64,000 nt of DNA from Micropterix aruncella (taxonomy: Eukaryota > Arthropoda > Insecta > Lepidoptera > Micropterigidae), in the NCBI GenBank assembly GCA_944548615.1, contig OX155964.1:15426484-15490483 (forward strand), in the 5' to 3' direction. A program made the translations under genes and the position numbers. Below are positions 20,485 to 30,883 of this stretch, piece after piece. Under the pieces are notes generated by a model that saw only the letters and a list, made by a program, of their open reading frames with translations, had not been told where the DNA came from and did not search any database. Position 1 is the stretch's first letter; each line of letters opens with the position of its first letter.

Positions 20485-21769
20485 AACAATGAAGGAGAAG
20501 CTCGTTTCCCACATTAAATCGGACCAGGTTGAGCTTACTGCCGGCGTTCCGCAAGGGGGAGTTTTATCGCCGTTACTCTTCTCAATTTTTATCAACCCTA
20601 TTGCTAAGGGCCTAACATCATCATACCATCTTTACGCTGACGACCTTCAAATCTATTATCATGCCAGGCCAGATGACTTTTGCACTGCCGTGTCTATAAT
20701 GAACTCCGATTTAGATCAAATATGTGCTTGGGCTACAAAACATGGTATAATCATAAATCCAAATAAATCGCAAGCAATTGTTATAGGCGGCAAAAAAACA
20801 TTGTCAAAAATAGACACTTTATCATTACCGCCGATTTGCGTAAATGGAAAAATTGTCGAATATACCAAAAATGTTAAAAACCTTGGAATTCTAATAGATC
20901 AACATCTTTCTTGGCAAGATCAAGCAAACCAAGTAAGTCGTCGCATTTTCCATGGTTTTCATAGTCTCCGGCGGCTTCAAAGATTTCTCCCCATGTCACA
21001 TAAAGAAATGATTGTGTCCACACTCTTAACGCCTATACTTGACTACGGTGATGTTTGTTATATAGATGCCAGTGAGGTTATTTTGAATAAGCTGGAGCGT
21101 CTGCAAAATATCTTACTCAGGTATGTTTTTAATTTGCGAAAGTTCGACCACGTTAGCTGCTTTCGTGAGCAACTTCATTGGCTTCCTATTCGCAATCGAA
21201 GAAATTTTCATACGTTGTCGCTACTCTACAACATACTCAATAACCCCACTTCACCCTCCTATCTAAAGGAGAATTTCCACCCTTTGGGAGGCCACGGTCT
21301 TCCACTTCGATCAAGCCGGGATAACACACTCGCTATTCCGATACATCATTCTTCTGTTTACACGCACTCTTTTACAGTCCATTCTGCTCGTTTATGGAAT
21401 CAGCTCCCTCACTCTATCAGGCATGCACCTTCGTTGCATACTTTCAAAAAATTGTTGAAGAAACATTTATTGTTACACAGCCACTAACCAAATACCTCAC
21501 CTTGTCCTCTCCTTTATCCTTCCCTGGGCAACCTTAGCATAAGTTACTGACATGTATCTGCATAAGTTTATTTTAAATTTAACTTTACTACTTCTTTGTG
21601 TATTGTACAGTGAAAATTAGGAATTATTTTATCAAATGGTTGACTGTAATATATCGCTATAGCGATAAGTCCGCCATCTGTGCATAAATTGTCTTTTTTA
21701 TAAAACCAGCGTAATATTCATTAAGTTATGTTTTTATAGCACAATAAAGTTATTCTATTCTATTCTATT
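20485..21769 (+). mobile_element. 5'-truncated Jockey-like LINE, 3' end complete
   Basis: Contains the open RT frame 20489-21487, then a 3' UTR with the palindrome ATCGCTATAGCGAT (about 21655-21668), AATAAAG near the end and a TTCTA-repeat tail to 21769. A shorter copy of the same 3' UTR is at 45608-45740. 5' truncation falls near 20485, just inside the RT domain. Confidence 0.8.
20489..21487 (+). CDS. Reverse transcriptase, C-terminal 332 aa (partial)
   Basis: Encodes the second half of a non-LTR RT that would copy its own RNA at a nicked target. Visible blocks: LTAGVPQGGVLSPLLFSIF (motif B, about residues 16-34), YHLYADDLQIY (motif C, about 46-56, with the catalytic YADD), INPNKSQAIVIGG (motif D), KNLGILIDQHLSW (motif E), then the thumb (LERLQNILLRYVF) and the conserved C-terminal FTVHSARLWNQLPHSIRHAP. 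Motif A and everything upstream, including the endonuclease, are missing, so the protein cannot work alone. The Met at 20489 is probably an internal codon of the original ORF. No stop or frameshift is present over 332 codons, which suggests a young copy. Confidence 0.9.
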   Translation: MKEKLVSHIKSDQVELTAGVPQGGVLSPLLFSIFINPIAKGLTSSYHLYADDLQIYYHARPDDFCTAVSIMNSDLDQICAWATKHGIIINPNKSQAIVIGGKKTLSKIDTLSLPPICVNGKIVEYTKNVKNLGILIDQHLSWQDQANQVSRRIFHGFHSLRRLQRFLPMSHKEMIVSTLLTPILDYGDVCYIDASEVILNKLERLQNILLRYVFNLRKFDHVSCFREQLHWLPIRNRRNFHTLSLLYNILNNPTSPSYLKENFHPLGGHGLPLRSSRDNTLAIPIHHSSVYTHSFTVHSARLWNQLPHSIRHAPSLHTFKKLLKKHLLLHSH

Positions 21770-21785
21770 AAATAACCGAGCCTGG

Positions 21786-22062
21786 TTAATCGCTCATCGC
21801 CACTGCTTCTGCATGACAACGTATAACCACAGATTTTACTGCAAACAGTCGCAAAGTTGCAGGAGTTGCGGCAGAAGATTTTTGGTCACCCACCGTACTT
21901 GCCCGATCTTGCTCCAATAAAGTTTTTTTTTTCAAAATTAAATTACTTTTTACAGGAAAAAAAATCAATTTTGACAAATCGGTGAAAAACGCCTTCAAAG
22001 CATTCATTGATTCCTGTCCACGAGGAGTTTTACAGCAGAGGAATTAAACAACTTCCATTAAA
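21786..22062 (+). pseudogene. Mariner-like transposase C-terminal fragment
   Basis: Reads LLLHDNV, KLQELRQKIFGHPPYLPDLA PIKF in register with the HDNA and HPPYSPDLxPxDF motifs of mariner transposases, then KNAFKAFIDS. Internal stops are present. It starts directly after the LINE tail at 21769. Confidence 0.7.
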
Positions 22063-22529
22063 ATGTTAAATCTCCATAGATAATAGGGGTCAATATTTAT
22101 ATTAATTAAATATATATTTTTCATACCAAGTTTTTGGCCTTAAATTTCCTTTATAGAACAGCAACTTCATAGGTAACCACCACCATAGCAACCACCCAAT
22201 ATTTCGTAAATTCTTGAATTTTAGCGTTGAAGACTGAAATGGTTGAATTGTACAAAATGACACTAGCGTTTGAACGGCATTCGAGTGGATATATATTTTT
22301 AAAACATTTACGTCATGCTCGCGTGACTAATCAGTAATCACTAATCGTGTGCATTTAAAATATTGCCCGTACATCTACAGAGAAAGTTGTGATGCTGTGA
22401 ATGGGCATAATTTCGAATTTGAAATATTGTGTATTTAATCAACTTCATCATATGGCCTGGTAAAACACATACTAATTATTGTGGTAGATAAACTGTGTGT
22501 AACCTAAAGTTCCTAAATACACCATAATA
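22063..22529. other. No gene seen
   Basis: AT-rich noncoding sequence. Confidence 0.4.
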
Positions 22530-22788
22530 CACCGTGGAATTTAAATTGCGCCCAAAATGTGGGGTGATTCTACCAATTCTAAGGCGTAATCACAACATTT
22601 TTTTAAAATTACTTTTTTTTAATTCGTGAAAAAAGTTATAATAATATGTTTTAATAGTGTGTCACATAAATAGTTTTGGATTTAGATTATTATGGGACTA
22701 TATTTTATCGAAAATAAAATAAAATATGACCTATTTAATGGGTAGAATCACACCTTAAAATATTGTGCGCAATTTAAATTCCACAGTG
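22530..22788. mobile_element. MITE family 2 with TA flanks (Tc1/mariner-type)
   Basis: Left end CACCGTGGAATTTAAATTGC and right end GCAATTTAAATTCCACAGTG are inverted repeats. Similarity extends inward through GTGATTCTACC/GGTAGAATCAC, about 50 bp per arm with small gaps. TA lies immediately outside both ends (22528-22529 and 22789-22790), as expected for a Tc1/mariner-mobilised element. No transposase inside. Confidence 0.75.
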
Positions 22789-23357
22789 TACACAAGGTAT
22801 AGGCTCTAGACTAGTCTAGACTCTAGACAATGGAAGAAGAAGAGAGACTGAGAAGCATATTACATTACATATCTCTGATTTATAAACTCCTTTGTATTAT
22901 TTTAAAGTATTCTTGCAAGTTCATACTTTTCTACGTTTCCAGTTCCACTAGAATTCTTCACGCTGAGAAAGAGATCATAGATTTATCTGCGGGAATTATG
23001 GCCAGGACTACGATATTTGTAGTGACAATTTATTTATTTTCTACTGCACCTTCGTCTAAAATTGAATGAATGAGCAAGATGTAACTAGAAAATAAAAAAT
23101 CACGACTGCCATTACAAAAAGTGAATTATTGTGTTTATTTTTATTAGAAACAATTTGTTAGCGCTGAGAAGCACATATTTTAGAGAATAAACTTCTTTGC
23201 TGAAACAATATTCGTTGAAAGTTATGTTTGATAGTTATGTTTTTAATAATGAAATGTTTAGCATTTACTTTTGTGACGCATCCAATTGTAGGAGTGCCTA
23301 TCTACTGGATTAGTTGATTGTAAAGAAAAAGAAAATGATTGTAAAATGAACTAAGGA
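22789..23357. other. No gene seen; family B terminus at about 23098
   Basis: A 16-bp palindrome TCTAGACTAGTCTAGA lies near 22804-22821. The family B end word CACGACTGCCATTAC is at about 23100. The ORF at 22830-23069 has no recognisable motif. Confidence 0.4.
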
Positions 23358-23695
23358 ACGGCAAGCGGAAACAAGGCGGCCAGCTCCTCAGATACAAGGA
23401 TGCTCAGAAGAGGCATATGAAAAGGTGCAACATTGAACCCTCTCAGTGGGAGAGTAAAGCGAAAGATCGCCCAGGATGGAGACTGCTAGTGCAGGGCAAT
23501 GTAGTAATTTTGAAAAGAAGAGGCTGCTCGACTTAGATGCCAAGCGCGACGAGCTAAAGGCCCGACCACCGGCGGCCATAAAGTATAATTACGTCGATGG
23601 TGTCTTGACTTGCGCCAAATGTGCACGCACATTCAAAGCCAAGATCGGCTACATCAGTCACCTGAGGGCTCACCAGCAAAACCCCCAACGATAAA
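23358..23695 (+). pseudogene. LINE C-terminus with C2H2 finger
   Basis: The first frame reads [20 protein letters not shown] and [15 protein letters not shown]. After a frameshift near 23465-23510 the second frame reads [20 protein letters not shown] and a C2H2 finger ([20 protein letters not shown] plus RAH) ending in a stop about 23693. This pair of blocks is the known C-terminal end of an arthropod LINE ORF2 with a zinc finger that probably helps bind RNA or DNA. RT and endonuclease are absent. Confidence 0.8.
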
Positions 23696-24589
23696 AAAAA
23701 GAATCTAGAATGCAATCGCTATGGCCGAATACGGCTAGAAGGATATATATATTGTATTGAAACAAAATTCAATTTGCAGAAGCTTTTTTACGCCGCGTTT
23801 GACGCGTGTTATATTTTTAACTTTAGGTTATTATTCAAAGAGTAGGCAAAAAATCGTTGGTTTTTTTCATCACATTTCTTAATAACAATACTTGTTTACA
23901 ATGCGGGTGGTCTATACGATGTATTTAGACTGCTGAACAGTTCTTTTTGAAAGTAAGTCTAAACAAGGCAATAAATATCAACGCTATCAATTTGTTAATG
24001 TAAATGGGATTTCTTAATGGCAGAATTGTTGACTGATGTTATTTGGGTCATAGATCTTTAACAGCTGCGCGCTAAATCTACTCCTACGCATGATATGCAA
24101 ATAACAGATTGTTGGGTGGTGGTATAATAATAAGATAATATCATACAATGTAATTGTCAATTTTATTGGAGCCTTAATTTTTGTTAGATCTTTGACAATG
24201 ATTTATTATTATTATCTTTGGCAAAGAAACCTACATATTGATCTGATTTTGTCCGGCCTATTTTGTTGACAGATTCAATTGATATACCGTGGGGATTTCA
24301 CCCGTAAAGTTCGCTAACTTAATTTAACAGTTTATGAGAAATTACATAGCGCTGTTATTATTAGAAATTACATAGCGAGTTACTGACTATTAGTTCTTTA
24401 ATATAATTCGTCATTGGCAGAAAATAAACTCATTTTTTAGTACGTATCAGACTTAGTTATGAGTTAGGTTTCCTCTGCCTCCGGTATTGAATCTCCTAAT
24501 ATATAAGGCTTCTGCAATAAGATACATAGAGATAGGTAGATATAAAAGAGTAATACCTAGAACCACTTCCTTATACTGTCAAAACTGTT
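23696..24589. other. No gene seen
   Basis: AT-rich noncoding sequence. The motif AAATTACATAGCG is duplicated at about 24340-24375. Confidence 0.4.
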
Positions 24590-25115
24590 TGTCAAGCACG
24601 TGAATTTTTTGTGCTCAATAAGCAGTTTTTACCGCCTAGAACTAAGCTTGATGGCTTGTCAAGCAAACTGTGGAAAATGCTTAATGAAAATTAATATATT
24701 TGTAATGCTTGTCAAGCCTTGCTTGACCGTCTAGAGGAATGCTTATCAAACAATTCACATGCAGTGGTCTCGAACATTCTGCTTTTTTATTAGTTCCACT
24801 GATATGGTGACCGTCCCACCGAAATAAAGAAATGTAATGATTTTCCATGATTGATGAGAATAGATGGAATTTTAAGATTAAATTAAAGAAATTTTAATAA
24901 TAAAAATACTTATCTGGTCTTTTTGAAAAATCTTATATTAAATCGTGTCGTTTCATCTCCGAAACATATAGTAATGTAAATTAATGTAAAGTATGTCTAT
25001 AATTAACGTGATTTCCTGGTATAAAACTGAAAAAATGGCCTTTCTGATAAATATTGAAAAAATATATATTTGCTTATTTCCTGCGGTTTGGGATCTCTCC
25101 CGAGCGCGCTGCGTC
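24590..25115. repeat. Diverged relatives of the 3454-3713 foldback element
   Basis: 25005-25115 matches one half of the foldback element in reverse (CTGGTATAAAAC, AAAATGGCCTTT, a TTTGCTTATTTCCTG block, GGGATCTCTCCCGAGCGCGC). 24590-24760 has the CTTGTCAAGC and CCGTCTAGAGG words in both orientations. Confidence 0.5.
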
Positions 25116-25174
25116 GGTAAATTAAAATATTAGACAAAATTTTTACAAAAATAAAAACGACTCCAATTTTTTTA

Positions 25175-25730
25175 TAAGTGCAGCAGCCATGTTAAGGTGA
25201 TAATTAGAACGGGCTATCATAACTGAATACGTATTCAAAATTGTATGTATGTACTGTTGACCGTTGAGGAGTTCCCTCGTTGGAAGCCAACCCTGGGTGC
25301 CGCAGTCCTGTCTTAGTAAAACTTGGAACGGGCTGTCGAAAATCAATACACAAAATTTCGTGTCTCTGCTGTTGACTGTCGAGGAGTCCCCTCGTCGGGA
25401 GCCAACCCTAGATGCAGCAGCCATGACATGATGAAACTTAGAACGGGCTGCATTTCCTGTCTGTGCTGTTGACCGCTGGGGAGTACCTTCGTCGGGAGCC
25501 AACCCAGGGTGTAGAATCAGGTCATGCGTACCATAAAAAATGCATTGTCATCGAAATCGAACGAATATGTAATTTTTAACTTCATGTCATAATATTTGAG
25601 GAGTTCCCTCTATTCCTCATGGATCCCATCATAAGAAAAGGATTTTGATAAAAATGGGACCAATCTGCAAGTATATCCTTTCAAATAAATATAGGAATTT
25701 TTCAAATCAGTTCATACATGGCAGAGTTCT
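25175..25730. repeat. Local tandem repeat (three units of about 95-116 bp) and trailing repeat
   Basis: GCTGTTGACCGTTGAGGAGT-like blocks start at 25253, 25369 and 25465. Each is followed by GGGAGCCAACCC and then GAACGGGCTG. A GAGGAGTTCCC word and a CATGGATCCCATCAT block at 25600-25730 follow, resembling a dispersed lepidopteran repeat. No coding frame persists across units. Confidence 0.7.
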
Positions 25731-26402
25731 GAGATGAAAAACATAAAAAAAAATATATTTTCAATCTAATTGATAATCTCCTCCTTTTTTGAAGTACGTT
25801 AAAAAGCTAAATACGCATGGGTACGGCTCCCTAGACGGTCAATACTTACTTGACAAAGACCGGATTTTTTCTCAGCGCGCGACCCTTAGGCTCTGAGCCG
25901 GTCAATGAGTGTATAAATGCTTGATAAACATGCCTAATATGTCATAAGGCCACGTCAAGCGCTGCTTGTTAAGCACGTAAATTCTTGACTAGCAATTTTC
26001 ATCGTCTAAGAAGTCCTTAAAAGGTTGTCTTATGATATTAAACAAGCCGATTGTGAAATTTCGCAGTAAAGAGTAGAAACAAGCAAACAAACATTTGCAA
26101 GATAATACGCCCGCCTTCCGCATTAGACATATAATACATTATATATCTAAGCAATGACACAATAAAGACAGTCATTCATTCATTAATTCATTACCACAGC
26201 TACGCCAGCGCCATGGATTGCCTCTGTCATTCGATTATAAATTTGAAGTGCTTTTATTTCCGTTCTCTTTTCAAAGAAAACGTTTGCGCTATGGTGAGCA
26301 GGAAACGTTGGATTTCCCGTCGCAGTGCGCCTCGACTTGCCCGCGATAAATGCATTTTATAGAGTGAGTCGATGTTGCGTGACGCCTCGGGCCGAATAAA
26401 CA
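25731..26402. other. Scraps of foldback-like repeat and probable 3' flank of the 26.4 kb exon
   Basis: 25810-26010 carries CTTGACAAAGACC, GCTGCTTGTTAAGCACG and CATCGTCTAAGAAG words related to the 24.6 kb repeat. On the minus strand, an AATAAA at about 26252-26260 could be the poly(A) signal of the exon ending at 26403. Confidence 0.4.
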
Positions 26403-26638
26403 TTAATAAACTTTCTCTCCGACTGCCTCTACGGCCGCAGACTGAGTATCTTCGCTCTCGATTCCATCGATCTCATACCGATAACTGTATGTAATATAGA
26501 AACCACCTGCTGGAGCATCTGACGGGTTACGACAATCGATTACGATAGATTCATCGGTGCCCTCGCTGGCTTGGAAGGGCAGCGTGCTGTGATCGATATT
26601 ACCATAGTACACTATCACTTGCGATGCGTTATAAGTTG
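26403..26638 (-). CDS. Terminal host exon, product unknown (partial)
   Basis: Minus strand. An acceptor-like ATTCGCAG ends at 26639. The frame then runs open for about 78 codons to TAA (26405-26403). The peptide begins TYNASQVIVYYGNIDHSTLP and includes ESIVIDCRNPSDAPAGG and FYITYSYRYEIDGIESED. NAS is a possible N-glycosylation site and the beta-strand-like pattern suggests a secreted or extracellular domain. GC and codon usage stand out from the AT-rich neighbourhood. A poly(A) signal lies about 145-150 bp downstream. The upstream exons should lie to the right on this strand, beyond the MITE at 26735, and were not found. I do not recognise the family. Confidence 0.6.
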
Positions 26639-26734
26639 CTGCGAATCTTGGTCGGGAGATCAAAATAAAAAAATGAAGACGTTATTATTATCAAACAGAA
26701 AGCACGTTATTATTATCTGCAGTACACACGCACT

Positions 26735-27026
26735 GGGCCCGATTGCGTTTCTTTGTGAACTAAAACTGAAATTAGTTCAAGCGAACGAGATAGAGAATAT
26801 GAACCAAACGATCGTCGATAAAAACTACCTGTCAAACTTATACTCGTCCGAATAAATTTGAACACATTTCGTGCAGTGTTAGATTCAGATACTTTATCTT
26901 GGGTGGGTTGTTTTAATGCGAAAAAGTGGCAACCGTTCATTTCACATTCCCCTCTAGCGTATTGCCCTGCCACGTTCAAACGAACTAATTTCCGATGTTG
27001 GTTCACGAAGAAACGCAATCGAGCCC
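26735..27026. mobile_element. MITE family 1, copy 2 (3-bp TSD)
   Basis: Same ends as 2330-2654 (GGGCCCGATTGCGTTTCTTT and complement ending AATCGAGCCC), flanked by ACT at 26732-26734 and 27027-27029. It is 292 bp, about 30 bp shorter internally than copy 1. In both copies the flanks read C-ASW-G outside, where the 3-bp duplication is AGT or ACT. It lies about 95 bp upstream of the 26.4 kb exon in an apparent intron. Confidence 0.8.
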
Positions 27027-27082
27027 ACTGTTAGAGTCTACATTTAAAAAAGTGTCAAACCAGGAAGTATATTAAAAAGAAT

Positions 27083-27126
27083 AAGAAACACGACTGCCGT
27101 TACAGAAAGAGAACTATTTATTGTAT
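27083..27126. repeat. Family B terminus
   Basis: AAACACGACTGCCGTTACAG followed by AAAG..GAACTATT matches the ends at 15351 and 46788. Confidence 0.6.
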
Positions 27127-27981
27127 TATTTATTATTTTTATTACTTTTAGTAATCTACATGATTAGGCTTAAAAATATCATAGCCCCAAAAACGATATT
27201 TGAATTATATTATTATGAATATATTCGCGACGTCGACTTTCCAAATATTCCACTTGTCGACTCATTAGATTCTTTAGGTGTTATAAAATTCATGATGTTT
27301 TCAACGCCCGAATCGTGGAAAAAATTGTGTTTAAAGTTCACATTCTCTTATAGTCATCATCGTCTATTACCTACCAACTTTATTTACTAAAGTGCCCCCT
27401 AAAGCACATACATTAGAACCATTATTATGATAATGGTTATACTACGAGTTAAGGTACTCTTTTACCAGAGGTTGGGCGATTATCACGGCGATTTATATCC
27501 TCGTATATTGCATCCAAACCACTCTATTTTTTAATCTCCCTTTTTATCGTCATCATCTCAGAATATACCCGCTTGTTGATGTGGGATCAAATTTGCTCCT
27601 ATTTTTCATAGGCAACAAAAGCGTTAGGCGTCATTAATGCTGTCGTTTTATTTTATATGATTTTTCTATGTCCATAATTTATTTCTTTTGAATTATAAAA
27701 AAAGAGCGACGACAGCGGAAGATATACCTGATGCTATATATTATTAATGAGGTATATATAGTATACTGTGCTGTAGAGGCGACACGTATCCCTCCCCCCC
27801 TCCATGTCTGCAACCTCATAGGCTATGTCGAGATACCTATTTTAAAGTTTTATCTTTCTCGGCCTTGTAAGGTTGCCATCATGTGGTACAGTTATCCATC
27901 GACCTATCACACTTTCGCTATTCTAGAAGCAGAACCTGTGGAACACAGATTAAAACCTGGGGAGAGCTAATAGGCTCTGTT
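27127..27981. other. No gene seen
   Basis: AT-rich. Short ORFs have no recognisable motifs. The end of a family A unit (ATTAAAACCTGGGG) is at about 27948. Confidence 0.4.
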
Positions 27982-28540
27982 GCAGTTTGGTCACTGAGAT
28001 CCATTTCTTCAGGGTCAGCCAAACTCACGGTTCAACATCCATCCGGCAGCCTGCACGTAGAAGTGCGAGCCAGGGTAGGACTCTGGCCTGCTGGCCAGTT
28101 TTCCCTATGAGTCAACCTACGGGGGCACCTGGACGGTTTGCGCACCCTGCGGTGTCGGCCAATTGATAGTGCATTCTGACCGAGACAGAGGGTGCCGTGA
28201 TCCGCGATAGATTCGGTAGACACCGTTTCACCGCTACTTAAGGAAGAGGACCGCGCAATCGACATCGAACCTGTAACCAGTCGGGAGACCGGAGTAATCT
28301 GGTTGCAACCGGTAGTAAGGGCGCGAGTGTCGTCCCGCTGGGTGATTAACCTGGTTATCTCGCGGTTAAGGCGTTGGTCTCTTACGGGCGTGTGGCGTAA
28401 CTGGACGGTGGACTGTTTCGTCCTAAGTCATTTGCGCTCACCTCATGGGAGACAGAACGATCTAATATGGTTAAAACTTCCTGAGGTGACGGGTTCGCAT
28501 GTTGTAGTCGACAGCTCTAGTTATAGATTTAAACCTGGGG
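27982..28540 (+). repeat. Dispersed repeat family A, copy 4
   Basis: Blocks in order: GGTCAGCCAAACTCACGGTT, CCGGCAGCCTGCACG, GGTTTGCGCACCCTGCGG, CGCGATAGATTCGGTAGACA, AACCAGTCGGGAGACCGGAG, GTTATCTCGCGGTTAAGGCG, GCTCACCTCATGGG and GACGGGTTCGCATGTTGTAG. A unit end (AACCTGGGG) lies just before its start and another at its close, so units are arranged head to tail here too. Confidence 0.7.
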
Positions 28541-28779
28541 GTATACCAGACGACATAATATCTCTGTCACTTTGACATTCTATCACCGAATCCAAATTAA
28601 AAAGAGATAGAGAATGACATCTCGTATACATTTTCTATATCGATTCAAAAGTCGAGTCTCGGACTGAGCAAGAACGGGTATCCTTTCGGTGAGATCGAAA
28701 AAGCAATGGATGTCCCGAAAGAGAAAAAATGCCCAGGAAAAGATGGAATTTTGTCAAATTTTTAAGTAACCGCATTAAG
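28541..28779. other. No gene seen
   Basis: Spacer without motifs. Confidence 0.4.
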
Positions 28780-28918
28780 CTATAGCTAAAGCAATAAGCT
28801 AAAAAGCTAAGACTAGCTAACACTCGAGCAATAAGCTAAAACAAAAGAGCAATAAGCTAACAAAAAGCAATAAGCTAAAACTAGCTAACACTCGCTAACA
28901 ATGAAGCTAATACTGGCA
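28780..28918. repeat. AGCAATAAGCTAA-type tandem repeat
   Basis: Iterated AGCAATAAGCTAA and AGCTAACACTCG words with irregular spacing. Confidence 0.8.
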
Positions 28919-29289
28919 ATACCTGTATATTTATTATCTAAAACTTTGCAATATTCATTATCTGAACTTTGCATGCAAATAACCACTGTATATATTTATC
29001 AAAGTGCTAATTAGTATTCTGGAATGCAGTAACTCCAAAACAATGCAGTGAAGTTGGTCGAATGATTGATCAATAATATAATCCGCCACGTCGCATTGTG
29101 TCAAGCACAGTGTCAATGTTGATACAGTTGTTATTTCGCCATAGTTTCTAACATACTTATATTAACGTTCACATACTGTGAGGTCTATGAGACCCACGGC
29201 GTTTGAACATATAATGTAACAACTTAACTCTGAATTGTCAATTTAGTTTGTTATATTTTACCTTGATGTTATTATTTATTTATGGTAAT
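28919..29289. other. No gene seen
   Basis: AT-rich noncoding sequence. Confidence 0.4.
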
Positions 29290-29945
29290 GTACATAATAT
29301 GCAACAAGCGTAACACAAATCATTTACAACACAAATTAAAATCTACACTTAAACAGGGATTACAATTTAACCTAAAATTAATATACCCACAGCAAGTTAT
29401 CTCACGCTTATATGTGATGATAGTCTTATGCCGCCCAACTAAGTAATAACTTGTTTCAGGGCAGGCATTTTAAACATAGGCAAAATAAGGCTAAATATCA
29501 TAGATGTTTAAAAACAGAAAAAAATATACAAAAAGATAAAAAAATATAATATAATCAAAATATCGCATATAACTCAAAGTTGCATTTTTTAATAATTTAA
29601 AATAGTCACAGAGAAAAAAGTAATTTTAAAATAAATGATTGAAATATATATATATAAGAAAATAACAATAATAATAATAATAGTCACAAAGAGGTAGGTA
29701 AATAGAGCTAGATAGTGGATAGTCCTTGGTATATTATCTTAAATATTGATGTACTAGGGCTGCTCCTTATGTCTGCGGGTAGGATATTATATAACTTAGG
29801 CCCAAGATAAATACAATTTCTTTGGCCAAATGACGTATTCCTTCGAGGAACTGCAACGTAGTCATTAATGGCACGTTTTGTGTGTTTAATTTTTTGAGAT
29901 TTAATTTTTTCCTTATGTACTAACCGACCTAAAATCATTTTCACA
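29290..29945 (-). pseudogene. LINE C-terminal fragment and 3' UTR
   Basis: Minus strand from about 29945: GRLVHKEKIKSQKIKHTKRA, VPRRNTSFGQRNCIYLGPKL, YNILPADIRSSPSTSIFKII, with a stop near 29708, then AT-rich 3' UTR. The ordering matches the end of the plus-strand fragment at 49604-49981 (VPRTYTAFDQRHFTFIGPRM YNNL). The junction with the truncated LOA-like copy lies at 29946-29990. Confidence 0.75.
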
Positions 29946-29990
29946 TATAGCATGCATATAGCATGTGCATCTGCACATATAGCATATAGC

Positions 29991-30259
29991 ATGTGCAGGT
30001 TCTGCCAAGGAGCAGAGGAAACTCCCCAGCACCTCATGTGCGAGTGTGGCCCGCTGATGCGTAAAAGATACACCCACTTGGGTGGTCATTACCTCCAACC
30101 TGAGGAGGTAAAACAATCTGGCGCCAAAAGCCCGCTGCGGTTCTTAAATGACACGAGGATTAGCACAGAACTATAGTAGGTGGCGAACACAATAGATCAG
30201 CAATAGTCGCAGTGTTACAAGGCTCATAAAGATCTTAGAAAAGCCCCACTCCACAAACG
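29991..30259 (+). pseudogene. 5'-truncated copy of the LOA/R1-like LINE
   Basis: Matches the 3' end of the element at 33367-38690 from position 38406 onward: the C-terminal CRFCQGAEETPQHLMCECGP zinc-finger-like segment, the stop at 30174-30176 and the 3' UTR up to the poly(A) site. Differences are few (for example THLGG for NHLGG, DTRIS for DTGLS). The A-rich tail is nearly gone. The start is bordered by a filler in which ATGTGCA/TGCACAT is inverted. Confidence 0.85.
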
Positions 30260-30429
30260 CAATATCATGGTATCATCGAGCTGATTTGATGATGGAGTTA
30301 GGTTGTAGGGACTGGAACTCTCTAATGGAAAACGGTAGGACAGTCGAATTTGGGGTAGTATGTTTTGTTGTTGAGTACTTTCCATAACACATGATGATGA
30401 GGGTCTCAAGATGAAGCCGTAAAATTTCC

Positions 30430-30640
30430 ACTGGAACTCCCTGATAAAAAGTTAAGAATGGTACGCAGACCGCCCAGTAATGCCGGTATGCAATTCCACC
30501 AGAAGAAACCGGTCCACCAGCTGTGAGGCCTAAGACGCGAGAGTCTTACCCGGGGTTGCCATCCGCACGTGGAGGCTTCTGAATAGGAGCTGAATCGTGA
30601 GTTGAGCCATTCTGAGAACAAAATGGATCTTATGGCCATT
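30430..30640 (-). repeat. Dispersed repeat family A, copy 5 (partial)
   Basis: Minus-strand order: GGCTCAACTCACGATTCAGC, CCTCCACGTGCGGATGG, GGACCGGTTTCTTCTGG and ACTGGGCGGTCTGCG, i.e. only the first third of the family unit. Confidence 0.6.
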
Positions 30641-30667
30641 GTAGTTAGATGATTTTGCCTCGTTTCA

Positions 30668-30883
30668 CACTTTGTAGCTAGATGAAGTTGCCTCGTCTCA
30701 CATTTAGCGTGGATGCTCTGGCAAAGAAAGATGATACGTTGTGTGAAAATGGGTTGTTATAAGCAAAATCTAGCATAAGCATTTTGCAAAACTTCGATTC
30801 TCCACTCAATGTTATTATATAGGGACAGGTCATCATTACACACACATCCATCATAGACGTCGTCACACACAGCCATCATAGTG
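30668..30883. repeat. Repeat family C, copy 1
   Basis: CTTTGTAGCTAGATGAAGTT through ACACACAGCCATCATAGT; a close copy is at 32073-32285. No coding potential. Confidence 0.8.
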
